The notes beneath the pieces were generated by a model. It ran no database searches, had not been told where the DNA came from, and saw only the letters and a list, made by a program, of their open reading frames with translations. A program made the translations under genes and the position numbers. Below are positions 10,351 to 20,067 of a stretch of DNA of 38,722 nucleotides, piece by piece (position 1 is the stretch's first letter; each line of letters begins with the position of its first letter). The DNA comes from Salipiger aestuarii (lineage in GTDB: Bacteria > Pseudomonadota > Alphaproteobacteria > Rhodobacterales > Rhodobacteraceae). The stretch is taken from the NCBI RefSeq assembly GCF_003259905.1, contig NZ_QLMG01000041.1, positions 1 to 38,722 on the forward strand, read 5' to 3'.

Positions 10351-11046
10351 TCAGGCGTCCAGCTGGCGCGAAAGGATGGTCGAGAATTCGTCGGCAAAGG
10401 CTTCGTAGCCGGCGACGATGCGATCGGAATCGGCAGACAGCTTGTTGTAGAAGATGACCGCCGGAATGGCCGCGACAAGACCGAGGGCGGTCGCGAAAAG
10501 CGCCTCGGCGATGCCGGGCGCCACGACCACCAGCGACGTGTCCTGTTGTTGCGCGATCTCGATGAACGCATGCATGATGCCCCAGACCGTGCCGAACAAC
10601 CCCACGAACGGCGCGGCAGAGGCCACGGTGGCCAGCACTGGCAACCCGCCCTGAAGCGATTCGGCTTCCTTGAGGATCGCCACGTCCATCGACCGGTCGA
10701 TTCGCGCATGCGCGCCAGCGATCATGCCGCCGTCGTCGCGGTGCGATCGCCGCCATTCGGTCATGCCCGCGGCAAAGATTCGCTGCGCCCGTCCCTTCGG
10801 TTCGGGTCCGATCTGATCGTACAGCTCGTCCAGCGGTTCGCCCGACCAGAACGCCTTGTCGAAACGCCGCGCCTCGCGCCGGGCGGCACGGTAGCTGATG
10901 AGCTTTTCGCCGATGATCGCCCAGCCCCAGATCGAGGACAGCACCAGCAGCAGCATCACCAGCTTCACTGTAAGCGTGGCGCGTGCGAATAGGCCCCACA
11001 TGGAGAAGTCGATCTCCTGCGCGACCGCGAGGGTGTTTGGATCCAT
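10351..11046 (-). CDS. tolQ: Tol-Pal system motor protein TolQ
   Basis: This 231-residue MotA/TolQ/ExbB-family proton channel has three predicted transmembrane helices at about residues 23-45, 135-160 and 178-200. The family hallmark is visible in the second, APFVGLFGTVWGIMHAF, and in the third, PGIAEALFATALGLVAAIPAVIFYN. It couples the proton gradient to movement of TolA. It is the first gene of the tolQRAB cluster and is separated from ybgC by 170 bases. That gap could hold the cluster's promoter, although I cannot pick one out with confidence. Confidence 0.95.
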   Translation of the reverse strand: MDPNTLAVAQEIDFSMWGLFARATLTVKLVMLLLVLSSIWGWAIIGEKLISYRAARREARRFDKAFWSGEPLDELYDQIGPEPKGRAQRIFAAGMTEWRRSHRDDGGMIAGAHARIDRSMDVAILKEAESLQGGLPVLATVASAAPFVGLFGTVWGIMHAFIEIAQQQDTSLVVVAPGIAEALFATALGLVAAIPAVIFYNKLSADSDRIVAGYEAFADEFSTILSRQLDA

Positions 11047-11216
11047 AAGCCTGCTCTTCTCTGTCGGGCCCTTGCGTTGCGGGCTCTCGTTAGCGCCGAT
11101 TCTAGCTGATTAGCAGAGCCAACGCCAACACATTGACGTCATCCCCGTTACATCCCCCGCTTGCCCGCGCCGGGATGAGCGGAAGCGCGCCGCAACCGGG
11201 CCGGGCAAGCTTTGGT

Positions 11217-11606
11217 TCAGTTGACCCTGCGACGGATTTGCTGGGGCAGCCGCGTCGGCTGGCCATCGAGGGTCATCGCCACCAGCGTGACCTCGGCGGA
11301 AAACAGCAGTTCGCCGTCGCGCAGGACCTCCTGGTGCAACACCAGCCGCACACCGCTGACGGCACCTGTGGTGGTGGTCACGACAAGCGCATCCTCGAAC
11401 CGGGCGGGGGCGCGAAAATCGGCCTCGATCCGGCGCAGCACAAACACGATCCCCTCGATCTCGCGCAGCGCATTCTGGTCGACGCCGATGCCGCGCACCC
11501 AGTCGGAACGCGCTCTTTCTATGAATTTCAAATAGTTGGCGTGGTAGACGATGCCCGCCATGTCGGTATCTTCGTAATAGACCTGCACCTGAAATTCATG
11601 TGTCAT
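11217..11606 (-). CDS. ybgC: Tol-Pal-associated acyl-CoA thioesterase YbgC
   Basis: This 129-residue hotdog-fold thioesterase begins near the family motif YYEDTDMAGIVYHANYLKFIERAR. The Asp in that motif is the expected catalytic residue, and Tyr/His of VYHANY lie beside it. YbgC hydrolyses acyl-CoA or acyl-ACP thioesters and is commonly encoded with tolQRA, though its link to envelope maintenance is not settled. ATG 11606 was chosen as the normal N-terminus immediately before the motif. A reading from 11702 would add 32 residues and run into holA. Confidence 0.92.
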   Translation of the reverse strand: MTHEFQVQVYYEDTDMAGIVYHANYLKFIERARSDWVRGIGVDQNALREIEGIVFVLRRIEADFRAPARFEDALVVTTTTGAVSGVRLVLHQEVLRDGELLFSAEVTLVAMTLDGQPTRLPQQIRRRVN

Positions 11607-11661
11607 CGCCCTGTCCCTGACCGTTTCATGGCGCCCTGCAAACCGAAGACGCGGACCAAGC

Positions 11662-12690
11662 CTAGCCGCGGTTCGCCAGCCACGCCAGCCGCACAAAACC
11701 ACGTTCGACCAATGCCATCGCCGGAGCGCGCTGCCCCGCGGAACGGATCGACAGATCGGTGTCCATCAGCATCCCCAGCGCCCTTTCCAGCCCGTCCGCC
11801 GACCAGCCCTGCGCCTGGCGCAGCATCCGGTCGCGGCGCGGTCCGAACAGCGGCGGACGCAAGCGTTGCACCGCCGTTTGCGGCCCACCCTGCGCCGAGG
11901 CGAGCGTATAAAGCACCCGAAAATGCCGCATCGCCATGATAAGCAACGTCACCGGGTTCACGCCCTGCCCGCTGAGCCGCTGCATCAGCGGGCCGATCTC
12001 GGCAGAACGGCCCTCGGCCACCACATGCAGGATGTCGTCAAGTTCCGCCTCGATCGATGCGGGGGCACAGGCCAGCACCTCATCCGGGGTCAGCGGCGCG
12101 GGGTCGTCAAGCTTGTACAACGATACTTTCTCCAGCACCTGCCGGAAATCGCCCGGTTCCAGCGCGCGTGCCAGCGCCTCAAGCGCGTCCCAGGCGGCGC
12201 GATCCACCTGTTCCAGCCCGGCCTTGCGCAGCGCCGCCTCGATCTCGTCGCGGCCCGGAGGTTCGGAATAGATGCCGATGGACAGCGCGTTGCGATGGGT
12301 TTCGAACAGCTTGCGCAGCCTGGATTTCGCGGCAAGTTGACCCGCGGTGACGATGATCTGCGCGTCCCCGGCCCGCCAGTCTTCCAGCGCGGTTTGCAGG
12401 GTGGCGGTCAGCCCGTCGTTGGCCTCTTCGACAAAGGCGACGCGGGGGCCGGGGAAAAAACCCTGCGCCTTGATCGCGTCCAGCAACATCGCCGGATCGC
12501 GCCGCAGCTCGGCGGCGGGAATCCGCGTCAGGCGCATTTCGACCTCGCCCTGCGGGCCGGTCAGAGCCTTGATCGTCTCCTGGCGGCGATGGGCGACGCG
12601 CATCGCGTCTTCGCCAAACAGCAGGATGCCCGCGCGCGTCGGGTCGGGCTTGCGAAAGAAAGCCTGCGCATCCCGCCCGGTCAGCTTCAT
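11662..12690 (-). CDS. holA: DNA polymerase III subunit delta
   Basis: This 342-residue protein has the extent and pattern of the delta subunit, the clamp-loader component that opens the beta sliding clamp. Recognisable stretches are GILLFGEDAMRVAHRRQ near the N-terminus, KAQGFFPGPRVAFVEEAND, and a C-terminal helical domain with MAMRHFRVLYTLA. The start overlaps the lptE stop by four bases (ATGA), and leuS lies just upstream, the leuS-lptE-holA order that many proteobacteria share. Confidence 0.92.
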   Translation of the reverse strand: MKLTGRDAQAFFRKPDPTRAGILLFGEDAMRVAHRRQETIKALTGPQGEVEMRLTRIPAAELRRDPAMLLDAIKAQGFFPGPRVAFVEEANDGLTATLQTALEDWRAGDAQIIVTAGQLAAKSRLRKLFETHRNALSIGIYSEPPGRDEIEAALRKAGLEQVDRAAWDALEALARALEPGDFRQVLEKVSLYKLDDPAPLTPDEVLACAPASIEAELDDILHVVAEGRSAEIGPLMQRLSGQGVNPVTLLIMAMRHFRVLYTLASAQGGPQTAVQRLRPPLFGPRRDRMLRQAQGWSADGLERALGMLMDTDLSIRSAGQRAPAMALVERGFVRLAWLANRG

Positions 12691-13172
12691 CGCGGCAACT
12701 GGTCCGCGTCGATCAACAGCCGGTCGATGACCTGATCGGCGAGCAGGACCATCAGCCGGCTGTGTGCATCGCGGCTGGACGCTTGCTGCGAGACGCTGGA
12801 TCCGGCGGCCGAATAGCCGGTGAAGGCATCCGTGTGCCCCGAGATAAGCGGCTCGGACCCGCCCGCCAGGGTCAGCACATATTGTGCCCGCCCGGTCAGC
12901 TGGTAGCGCGTTGTCTGCCCGTCGGAAAGCGAGCCAAGCCCGGTCTCGTTCACCCTCAGCGCGCGCGTCAGCGCATAGGGGCCGGTTCCCCGGCCCATGC
13001 GTTCCTCGAACCGCATGTTGAAATCGTACTCGTTGCGGTTTTCAGGCTCCGGCAGCGCGACAGCGTTCAACAACAGCCCCCCCTGCCCCGCCGGCCCGTA
13101 GACCGGCGTGAATCCGCACGCACCGAGCGCCAGCGCGCCCAGCAGGACAAGGCGGCGATCAGGCGACGACAT
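12687..13172 (-). CDS. lptE: LPS assembly lipoprotein LptE
   Basis: This 161-residue lipoprotein has the signal [12 protein letters not shown], with Cys19 as the lipidation site, followed by GFTPVYG, a hallmark of LptE. LptE plugs the LptD outer-membrane barrel that inserts lipopolysaccharide. The sequence is weakly conserved beyond the first 30 residues, as is usual. Identification rests on the N-terminus and on the position between leuS and holA. ATG 13172 overlaps the leuS 3' end by 14 bases. A longer reading to 13271 lies wholly inside leuS and is rejected. Confidence 0.88.
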   Translation of the reverse strand: MSSPDRRLVLLGALALGACGFTPVYGPAGQGGLLLNAVALPEPENRNEYDFNMRFEERMGRGTGPYALTRALRVNETGLGSLSDGQTTRYQLTGRAQYVLTLAGGSEPLISGHTDAFTGYSAAGSSVSQQASSRDAHSRLMVLLADQVIDRLLIDADQLPR

Positions 13173-15714
13173 TGACGATCCGCCCCGGCACGACGATGAG
13201 CTTTTTCGGCGCGGCGCCGTTGAGCGCGCGTTCGACCGCGGGATGCGCCAGCACCAGCTTTTCGATCTCATCCTTGAGCATGTCTGCCGGCACGGTCAGC
13301 TCGGCGCGCCGCTTGCCGTTCACCTGAATGGGCAGGGTGACGCTGTCCTCGACCAGCATCGCCTCGTCCGCCACAGGCCAGGGCGCATTGGCGATCAGAC
13401 CGTCGCCGCCCAGCATCTGCCACATCTCTTCGGCCAGATGCGGCGTCATGGGCGACATCAGCTGCGCCAGCGCGCGGGCCGCGTCGCGCTTGACCGCCGT
13501 TCCGGCGCGCGATTTCGTCAGCGCGTTGGTAAAGGCGTACAGCCGCGCGATGGCCGCGTTGAAGCCAAAGCTTTCGATGCCCAGCGTCACGTCGCGGATC
13601 GCCTTGTGGGTCTCGCGCGCCAGGGCGTCGTCTTCGGCGGTGGCGGGCACATCGGCCTGGGCGATTTCCGAAACCGTGCGCCAGACGCGCGCAAGGTGGC
13701 GGTTCGCCGCCTCTGCCCCCGAGGCCGTCCATTCCACGTCGCGCTCGGGCGGGCTGTCAGACAGCACGAACCAGCGCGCGGTATCGGCGCCGTATTGATC
13801 GACGATGACGACCGGGTCCACGACGTTGTTCTTGGATTTGGACATCTTGGCCGAAGGGGTGATCTGCACCTCGGTGCCATCGTCAAGATACCCGTTGCCG
13901 TCCTTCAGTGTCACCGTTTCGGGGTAGTGATAGACCGGGCGGCCTTCGTCGCTGGTGGTCTGGTAGATCGCGTGGGTCACCATGCCTTGGGTGAACAGCG
14001 CCTTGAACGGCTCGGCGCTGGTGGCAGGCAGGTGGCCGGTCTGGATCATCGCGCGGGCGAAAAAGCGCGAATACAACAGGTGCAGGATCGCGTGTTCGAT
14101 GCCTCCGACATATTGATCGACCGTCATCCAGTAGTCGGCTTCGGCCAGATCGGTGGGCGTGGTGGCGCGCGGCGCGGTAAAGCGGGCGTAATACCACGAG
14201 CTGTCCACGAACGTGTCCATGGTGTCGGTTTCGCGCACTGCCGGTGCTCCGCAGGACGGGCAGGCGCAATCGCGCCATGTCGGGTGGCGGTCCAGCGGGT
14301 TGCCGGGCTTGTCCATCGTGATGTCATAGGGCAGTTCGATCGGCAGGTTTTCCTTGGCCTCGGGCACGGTGCCGCAGCTGTCGCAATGCACCACCGGGAT
14401 CGGGCAGCCCCAGTACCGCTGGCGCGACAAACCCCAGTCGCGCAGGCGGTATTTCGTGACCCCCTGCCCCACACCGTTGGCTTCGCAAAAGGCCACGGCG
14501 GCATCGACGGCCTCTTCGCCGGTCTGGATTTCCGCGCCCGCGATCAGGCGGGTATAGCGCACCTTTTCCGATTTTTGCGGCACGAACGGTTCGGCAGCGA
14601 TGTCGATACCGCCTTCGACGGGTTCAAAGCTCTCGACGATGGGCAAACCGTATTTGATAGCAAATTCATGGTCGCGCGCGTCATGGCCGGGGCAGCCGAA
14701 AATTGCGCCGGTGCCGTAATCCATCAGGATGAAATTGGCGATATAGACCGGCAGTTCCACCGAGGTATCAAACGGGTGGCGCACGGTGATGCCGGTATCC
14801 AGGCCCTTTTTCTCGGCCTTTTCCAGCTCTTCTTCGGATGTGCCCATGCGGCGGCAATCGGCGACGAACGCGGCAACCTCCGCATTGTCACGCTCCAATA
14901 CCCTGGCGAGCGGGTGATCGGGCGAAATGCCGACGAAGCTGGCGCCCAGCAGCGTGTCGGGCCGGGTGGTGTAAACATCAATACGGTCAAATCCATCGGG
15001 GGCATCCACGGTGGAAAAGGCGAATTGCAGCCCGCGCGAACGCCCGATCCAGTTGGCCTGCATCAGCTTGACCTTGGCGGGCCAGTCATCGAGGCCGTCG
15101 AGCCCTTCGAGCAATTCGTCCGAGAAATCCGAGATGCGGAAGAACCACTGCGTCAGTTCCTTGCGCTCGACCAGCGCGCCGGAACGCCAGCCGCGCCCGT
15201 TTTCGACCTGTTCGTTGGCCAGAACCGTCATGTCGACCGGGTCCCAGTTGACCATGGCGTTCTTGCGATAGATCAGCCCGGCTTCGAGCATGTCCAGAAA
15301 CAGCGCCTGTTGCTGGCCGTAATATTCCGGATCGCAGGTGGCGAACATGCGCGACCAGTCGAACGACCAGCCCATCGGCTTCATCTGTTCGACCATGTCG
15401 CCGATGTTGGTATAGGTCCAGTCCTTGGGGTGGCCGCCGTTCGCCATCGCGGCGTTTTCCGCCGGCATCCCGAACGCGTCGAACCCCATCGGGTGCAGCA
15501 CGTTATGTCCGCTCGCCAACTTGTAGCGCGCGATCACGTCCGACATCGTGTAGTTGCGCACATGGCCGATATGGATGCGCCCCGACGGATAGGGAAACAT
15601 CGACAGCACATAGTATTTCGGGCGGGTCTTGTCGTCGGACGCCTTGAAGGTCAGGGCCTTGTCCCAGGCGGCCTGCCATTTCGGCTCGATGGTGGCGGGG
15701 TCGTAACGCGACAT
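13159..15714 (-). CDS. leuS: Leucine-tRNA ligase
   Basis: This 851-residue class I synthetase charges tRNA-Leu. The ATP-binding HIGH motif is at residues 48-51 ([10 protein letters not shown]) and the KMSKS loop at 623-627. Between them is the CP1 editing domain, and the zinc-binding region carries two CxxC pairs (VVHCDSCG and CACPSCG). The C-terminal part is the anticodon-binding and leucyl-specific region. ATG 15714 was chosen because it gives the usual MSRYDP start with GGATAAG upstream; a reading from 15747 adds 11 non-homologous residues. It is the first gene of the leuS-lptE-holA run. Confidence 0.96.
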   Translation of the reverse strand: MSRYDPATIEPKWQAAWDKALTFKASDDKTRPKYYVLSMFPYPSGRIHIGHVRNYTMSDVIARYKLASGHNVLHPMGFDAFGMPAENAAMANGGHPKDWTYTNIGDMVEQMKPMGWSFDWSRMFATCDPEYYGQQQALFLDMLEAGLIYRKNAMVNWDPVDMTVLANEQVENGRGWRSGALVERKELTQWFFRISDFSDELLEGLDGLDDWPAKVKLMQANWIGRSRGLQFAFSTVDAPDGFDRIDVYTTRPDTLLGASFVGISPDHPLARVLERDNAEVAAFVADCRRMGTSEEELEKAEKKGLDTGITVRHPFDTSVELPVYIANFILMDYGTGAIFGCPGHDARDHEFAIKYGLPIVESFEPVEGGIDIAAEPFVPQKSEKVRYTRLIAGAEIQTGEEAVDAAVAFCEANGVGQGVTKYRLRDWGLSRQRYWGCPIPVVHCDSCGTVPEAKENLPIELPYDITMDKPGNPLDRHPTWRDCACPSCGAPAVRETDTMDTFVDSSWYYARFTAPRATTPTDLAEADYWMTVDQYVGGIEHAILHLLYSRFFARAMIQTGHLPATSAEPFKALFTQGMVTHAIYQTTSDEGRPVYHYPETVTLKDGNGYLDDGTEVQITPSAKMSKSKNNVVDPVVIVDQYGADTARWFVLSDSPPERDVEWTASGAEAANRHLARVWRTVSEIAQADVPATAEDDALARETHKAIRDVTLGIESFGFNAAIARLYAFTNALTKSRAGTAVKRDAARALAQLMSPMTPHLAEEMWQMLGGDGLIANAPWPVADEAMLVEDSVTLPIQVNGKRRAELTVPADMLKDEIEKLVLAHPAVERALNGAAPKKLIVVPGRIVNVVA

Positions 15715-15827
15715 TGTCTTATCCCTCAAGGCGGACGGGTTTGCCACGGGTGATAGGGTCTGCGCGCGCGGGCGTAAAGCCCCGCAGATGGCCGGGCGAT
15801 CCGTCGCGGACCGCCCGGCCCCATGGA

Positions 15828-17195
15828 TCAGTCGTTTGCGGCGGCGGCCGGAACCGTCCAGCCCTTGCCTGCCGCGACCTGAAGCGTCGCCCAGCTGGCG
15901 GCCAGATCGCGCAGGCTGGACGCCAGCGTCAGGCGCGAACTGGCAAGCAACCGCTGCACATCCAGGAAATCAAGCAGCGTCGTGGTGCCCCCGTTATAGG
16001 TTTCGCGCGACAGCGACACGACGCGTTCATAGCTGGATACGCTGCGCCGATAGGCCGACACCGCCCGGCGGTTGCGGATGTAATCGGATTGCGCCGACTG
16101 CACGCCTTCGACCGCGTCCAGCACCGACGCCCGCCAGGCCAGTTCGGCGGTTTGCGCAGCGGCCACGGCGGCATCGCGCTGCGCCTGCAACAGCGGCCGG
16201 TTCAGCACCGGGATCGAGATCTGCGGCCCGTAGGACCAGCTTTTGAAGCCTTCGGTATCGCCGATGCTGCCCGACAGGGTGACCGACGGGTAAAGATCGG
16301 CGGCGGCAACGCCGACATTGGCCACCGCTTCGGCGAAATCGCGCTCGGCAGCGCGCACGTCGGGGCGGTTGCGCAGCAGGTCGGCGGGGATACCCACATC
16401 CGCGCTGCCGTTCACATAGGGCTGCGCGGCGCCGCGTTCCAGCCGGTCTTCGATGGTCTGAGCCGGGACCGCCAGCAGCGTGGCAATGGCATAGGACGCG
16501 GCATAGAACCCGCTTTCATACCCCGGCAGACTTGCCAGCGCCTCATCCAGCGCGGCCTGGGCCTGCGCCTCGTCCAGCGCGGTGGCGGCGCCCGCCTCGC
16601 GCTGGCTTTGCACCAGGCTCAGCGTTTCGCGGCGGGTGCCGATGGTCTGGCGCAGGATTGCCAGCGCGTTCTGATAATAGCGCAGGTCGATGTAATTCGA
16701 CACGATCGAGGCAAGGTAGGCCAGCCGCGCCTCGCCGACGCTCAGCTGCGCCGAGGCAAGCGCCGCGAGGGCCGCCTCGCGGTTGCGCCGTTCACCACCG
16801 AACAGGTCCAGCACCAGCGCCGGGCTGAAGCTGGCCGCATCGACGCCCGCATTGTCGACGGTCTCGCTGCCCGAAACGGTGCGTCCACCCGACAGATTGC
16901 CCGACACCAGCGCCGGTGCCCCCGTGGCCCGCGCCGCCGCCTGCGCCTGTCTGACGCGCGAGATCGCGGTCTTGATGTCAAGGTTCTGGCCCAGTCCCTG
17001 CTGCACCAGATCGCTCAGCAACCGGTCGTTGTAACCGCGCCACCAGTATTGCGCGGCCGCATCCCCGATGGGCGCGGCGCCACCTTCTGCGAAGCTGGTC
17101 GCAAGGGTGGCCGAAGGGGCGGTATAGTCCGGGCCAACGGTACAGGCCGCAAGGCCCAGGGCCAGCGGGACGAATGCAAGTTTGCGGAATGTCAT
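15828..17195 (-). CDS. Outer-membrane efflux lipoprotein (TolC/NodT family)
   Basis: This 455-residue outer-membrane factor is the exit duct of a tripartite efflux pump. The lipobox LAAC puts the lipidated Cys at residue 18, followed by TVGPDYTAP, typical of the NodT/OprM subfamily. Two long repeats of helical, Ala/Gln-rich sequence follow, and the mid-protein [21 protein letters not shown] motif is diagnostic. The frame is uninterrupted. ATG 17195 overlaps the stop of the decayed pump gene (ATGA), which shows it once formed an adaptor-pump-channel operon. Its dedicated partners are now pseudogenes, so if expressed it must serve another pump or be on its way to decay. Confidence 0.9.
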   Translation of the reverse strand: MTFRKLAFVPLALGLAACTVGPDYTAPSATLATSFAEGGAAPIGDAAAQYWWRGYNDRLLSDLVQQGLGQNLDIKTAISRVRQAQAAARATGAPALVSGNLSGGRTVSGSETVDNAGVDAASFSPALVLDLFGGERRNREAALAALASAQLSVGEARLAYLASIVSNYIDLRYYQNALAILRQTIGTRRETLSLVQSQREAGAATALDEAQAQAALDEALASLPGYESGFYAASYAIATLLAVPAQTIEDRLERGAAQPYVNGSADVGIPADLLRNRPDVRAAERDFAEAVANVGVAAADLYPSVTLSGSIGDTEGFKSWSYGPQISIPVLNRPLLQAQRDAAVAAAQTAELAWRASVLDAVEGVQSAQSDYIRNRRAVSAYRRSVSSYERVVSLSRETYNGGTTTLLDFLDVQRLLASSRLTLASSLRDLAASWATLQVAAGKGWTVPAAAAND

Positions 17196-18561
17196 GTGCA
17201 CGAGTCTTTCCTCTTGGTCTTTTCGACCAGTCGCATGATGAGCGCGTAACGCGCCGGCACCATGAAGATGCCGATGAATGTTGACGCCACCATGTCACCG
17301 ATCACAGCGGTGCCGATGGCGTTCTGGGCGGCGGCGCCTGCCCCCGGTCGCGGTGGCATGCGGTAAAACGCCAAGGATGAAGGACAGCGCGGTCATCGGG
17401 ATCGGGCGTAGCCTCAGACGCGCGGATTCTGCGGCCGCGTCGGAAACGCTGCGCCCCTGCGCCCGCAGGGATTCAGCGAAATCAAAGATAAAGATAGCAT
17501 CCCTGACCGCAAGTGTGATCGTCGTAACCACGCCAACCGTGAAATAAACATCGCAAGACTGACCAAAAAGCCACGCTGCCGCGCGCGCGCCCAGCACCCC
17601 GACCAGCGCCGCCAGCATGTTCGACGACAGAATTGTTCACATTTTTCCGTGGCTTATACGGAAAGAGCCATCACGAGCGCCGAAATCGCGCAAAGCACCG
17701 ACGCCTGCCTGTCCGACTGGCGTTCCCGGGCGCGGATGCCGGTTCGGGCCACGCCGTAGCCTCTGCCCATGTCCGTTACCATGTCTTTCACGGCATCCAT
17801 CGCCGCGCCTGAACTGGCGCCAGCGCCCTTCGAGGTCGATATTTGCAGCGCCCTGCCTCCGCCATGGCGGTGCAGGCCGGGCCGGCCCCCCCGATTTCCA
17901 GCCCGGTGGGCATGAGGGACGAAAACGGCACCATTTCGCCGTCGGGGTTGGTGGCGCACCATGGCGGGGTGTCTTCACGCTGCATCCCGGATTCGCCCGA
18001 CCGCATCGCGTTGAGTGACGACAGCGACACGCCAGAGCTATCGGCCTTTTCCGGTCGATATCGCGATGCAATGCGCTGGCCTTGTGGTGTCGCGCGCGGG
18101 CATTGACGATCCGCCCATCCGCCTGGGCCGTGGCGAGCAGCCCTTCGGCGGCCGATCCCTCGGCCATCTGGATCCGGGTCATCGGCATGCGCTGATCTCC
18201 GGCCGGGATGACCGCGCTGTCGAGCCCGTCGCAAACGACCCGCGCCCGTGCCGCAACCGGCAATATCAACACGGACGCGTGCAGGGGTGAATTTCGCCGG
18301 TGCCTACGACTGGTTCAGCACCCGCTCGGCCATGATGATGGAAACCGGCCGGCAGATGACCCCGGTGGACCCGCCAGCGAACGCCATGGGCGCAAACACC
18401 GACCTCAGCACGATATAAATGCCCGCCAGCGCCGGGGAGATCCGGGGCGTGCCCTGTTTCGCCGCCCCCCCCGGCAACAGCTTTTCCTCGTGCACGGCGC
18501 GTTCGGTGTTTTCGGCTACCGCGATGACGGTCGCACCGGTTTCCAGGGTCACCCCGAAACC
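17192..18561 (-). pseudogene. RND efflux transporter (AcrB-like), multiply frameshifted and deleted
   Basis: Pieces of an AcrB-type inner-membrane pump appear in order on the minus strand but in different frames. Residues like those around the central membrane helices come first (TVIAVAENTERAVHEE, then LAGIYIVLRSVFAPMAFAGGSTG, about 18530-18340). Next come a periplasmic piece (VSLSSLNAMRSGE, then TNPDGEMVPFSSL, about 18030-17920) and a SVLCAISALVMALSV piece. Then follow VYFTVGVVTTITLAVRDAIFIFDFAE and RLRPIPMTALSFILGVLP (about 17560-17360), and the C-terminal AAAQNAIGTAVIGDMVASTFIGIFMVPARY. About 1.4 kb remains of an expected 3.1 kb: the first third and a large internal part are missing. It cannot encode a pump. 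Confidence 0.88.
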
Positions 18562-18649
18562 GGCCGCACTCAGCCGGTCGAACCGCGAAACCACGCCGGC
18601 ACGGTCATCAGCGCCGGCGCCCTGGCAAAGGCCGGGTGGCGCATGAACA

Positions 18650-19330
18650 CAGCTCTGCAATCCATCCGTGAGCATGGTTACGGCGGAAATGGCCCCGGCA
18701 TCGGTGACCCCGCCGTTCTGGTCGGTGATCGCGGCGCCGACGGACAGGTTTTTCAGACGCCCCAGGATCGGCGCCTCGTCCGCCGCGATACCGCCGGGCA
18801 TCACCCGGTCTTTGCTGCTCGGTCGGTTCGCGCCGCCGGGCAACGCCGCCCGTCGCGGCGAAGGCGGTCAGGGCGCCCCCCGCGGCTCCAGCACCGCCCG
18901 CATGCGGCCCGGCGTCACGCCCACCTTCAGGAATTGGCCTGGCAGGATACGGGTTCCCGCTTTCTCGAAACCGAGCCGCCGATCGCGGGCGCCGCTGGTG
19001 GTCGACACATTGACGCCGGGGGCCGCCCTTTCGCCCGCGCTGGAACCGGCGCCGCCCGTTTCAAGGTGCAGCGCGATCCGAAGCCATGCACCGCGCGTCC
19101 GGTGCTCCGTCTCAAGGTGGCGGATCGCGCCGATGCCGCGGCTGGATTCCGCGACATCCACATAGACCGGGTCGGATTGCGTGGCCGCGGCGCCGGGTTT
19201 CCGGACGGGGAAGAATTTGTTCGTCTACGCACGAAACCCGAGCTTTCATCGGAACGAACTCCGCGGCCTGGGCAATATACTCGCCGCGCCACAGGCATGT
19301 GGCGGGCCGGCATCGGGGCAAGGTGCCTGC
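18650..19330 (-). pseudogene. RND efflux periplasmic adaptor (AcrA/HlyD-like), decayed
   Basis: The minus strand encodes TQSDPVYVDVAESS near 19185-19140, matching the LDPIYVDVTQSS signature of AcrA-type adaptors. About 150 bases on comes ILPGQFLKVGVTPGRMRAVLEPRGA, the membrane-proximal signature that follows the beta-barrel domain. A poorer match (KNLSVGAAI and MLTDGLQ, about 18760-18654) fits the adaptor's C-terminus. Stop codons and frame changes separate the parts, and the N-terminal lipoyl and hairpin regions cannot be recognised beyond about 19330, so that edge is approximate. Upstream of the pump remnant is the standard adaptor position. Confidence 0.78.
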
Positions 19331-19446
19331 GACGCCAAGGCCCGTTGCCTCCGGCGCGGGCTGGTTTCACAATGGCCCCGACCTGAACGCCCCCGGCCAT
19401 ATGCCTGTCGTCAGCGCGTTCAGCCCACGCAAAGGAGTGTTTCGCC

Positions 19447-19779
19447 ATGCCAAGGCTCATCCGTCTGTATCTGCGTCAGGTGGTCGCCGGATTCGCGCTG
19501 TCCGCGGTATTCGTCGGCCTGCTGCTGTGGCTGAACGTTGCGAACCTGTGGCATCTGGTGACGTCCAGCGATGCGGGGATGCTGGCGGTGTTTCTGCTCT
19601 GGCTGTTCAACGGGCTGGTGTTCGCGGGGGTGCAATTCGCGATTTCGATCATGCGGATGCAGGACGCGGGTACGCCCCCCGCCGGCGGCAAACGCACCCC
19701 GGTGACGCAGATGCAGCCTGTGCCTCTGCCGGTACGGGACGCGCACACCACGCGGCGACCCGCCGAAAGGCGCCTTTAG
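19447..19779 (+). CDS. Small two-helix inner-membrane protein
   Basis: This 110-residue protein starts at ATG 19447 behind AAAGGAG. Two hydrophobic stretches (about residues 12-38 and 43-69) suggest a small integral membrane protein. The tail is hydrophilic, Pro- and Arg-rich. I recall similar short membrane proteins as conserved hypotheticals in roseobacters but know no function. It is the only plus-strand gene between the decayed efflux operon and mmcB, and stands alone. No catalytic or binding motif is visible. Confidence 0.7.
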   Translation: MPRLIRLYLRQVVAGFALSAVFVGLLLWLNVANLWHLVTSSDAGMLAVFLLWLFNGLVFAGVQFAISIMRMQDAGTPPAGGKRTPVTQMQPVPLPVRDAHTTRRPAERRL

Positions 19780-19867
19780 CCCCGCGAGGGGTGGAAGAAA
19801 TCGCATTTCAGAGTCGGGGAAAAGTGGCGGGAACCGCGGCGACCGTAGGGTTATCTCATTCCCGAGG

Positions 19868-19883
19868 ACCTGTATATACAGGT
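19868..19883. repeat. Perfect 16-bp palindrome, lux-box-like halves
   Basis: ACCTGTATATACAGGT is a perfect dyad in the 288-base gap between two convergent genes (19780-20067). Its halves ACCTGTA/TACAGGT equal the arms of a LuxR-type box, but the spacing is 2 bases rather than 6. It also resembles an E. coli LexA site with too short a spacer. No promoter-proximal gene is obvious. Apart from this palindrome and the terminator-like hairpin near 20006, I see nothing coding in this gap. Confidence 0.45.
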
Positions 19884-20005
19884 GGGCGCCAGGTAACCGG
19901 ACCAGGGCCCGGACAGAGCCAGCTCCCTCGGAATTGCTTAAGGCCACCGGAATGCAACCCTGACACGAGAAGCGCAGAAACCCGCCTGACCCCGATGTAG
20001 GGGCG

Positions 20006-20042
20006 AGGGGGCGGCCCGGCAATCCCCCTGTTTCATCTTTTC
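20006..20042 (+). terminator. Possible rho-independent terminator
   Basis: AGGGGG (20006-20011) pairs with CCCCCT (20024-20029) across a 12-base loop and is followed by GTTTCATCTTTT on the plus strand. It would end transcription from the small membrane-protein gene or whatever lies downstream of it. The T-tract is imperfect, so confidence is moderate. Confidence 0.4.
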
Positions 20043-20067
20043 GTCAAGCGCGTCGGCACCACGCGGA

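Noticed and set aside
13108-15753. An 881-codon open frame on the plus strand opposite leuS
   Set aside because: It is the antisense shadow of leuS: no family resemblance, His/Arg/Gly-rich composition typical of reversed GC-rich coding DNA, no ribosome site.
17643-17663. Inverted repeat TTTCCGT...ACGGAAA as a regulatory site
   Set aside because: It falls inside the decayed pump gene, has only seven pairs, and no intact gene starts nearby that it could control.
19780-20067. Possible structured RNA (riboswitch, tmRNA or SRP RNA) in the convergent gap
   Set aside because: I checked by eye for cobalamin, SAM-II and glycine riboswitch, RNase P, tmRNA and SRP core motifs and found none; only a palindrome and a terminator-like stem are supported.
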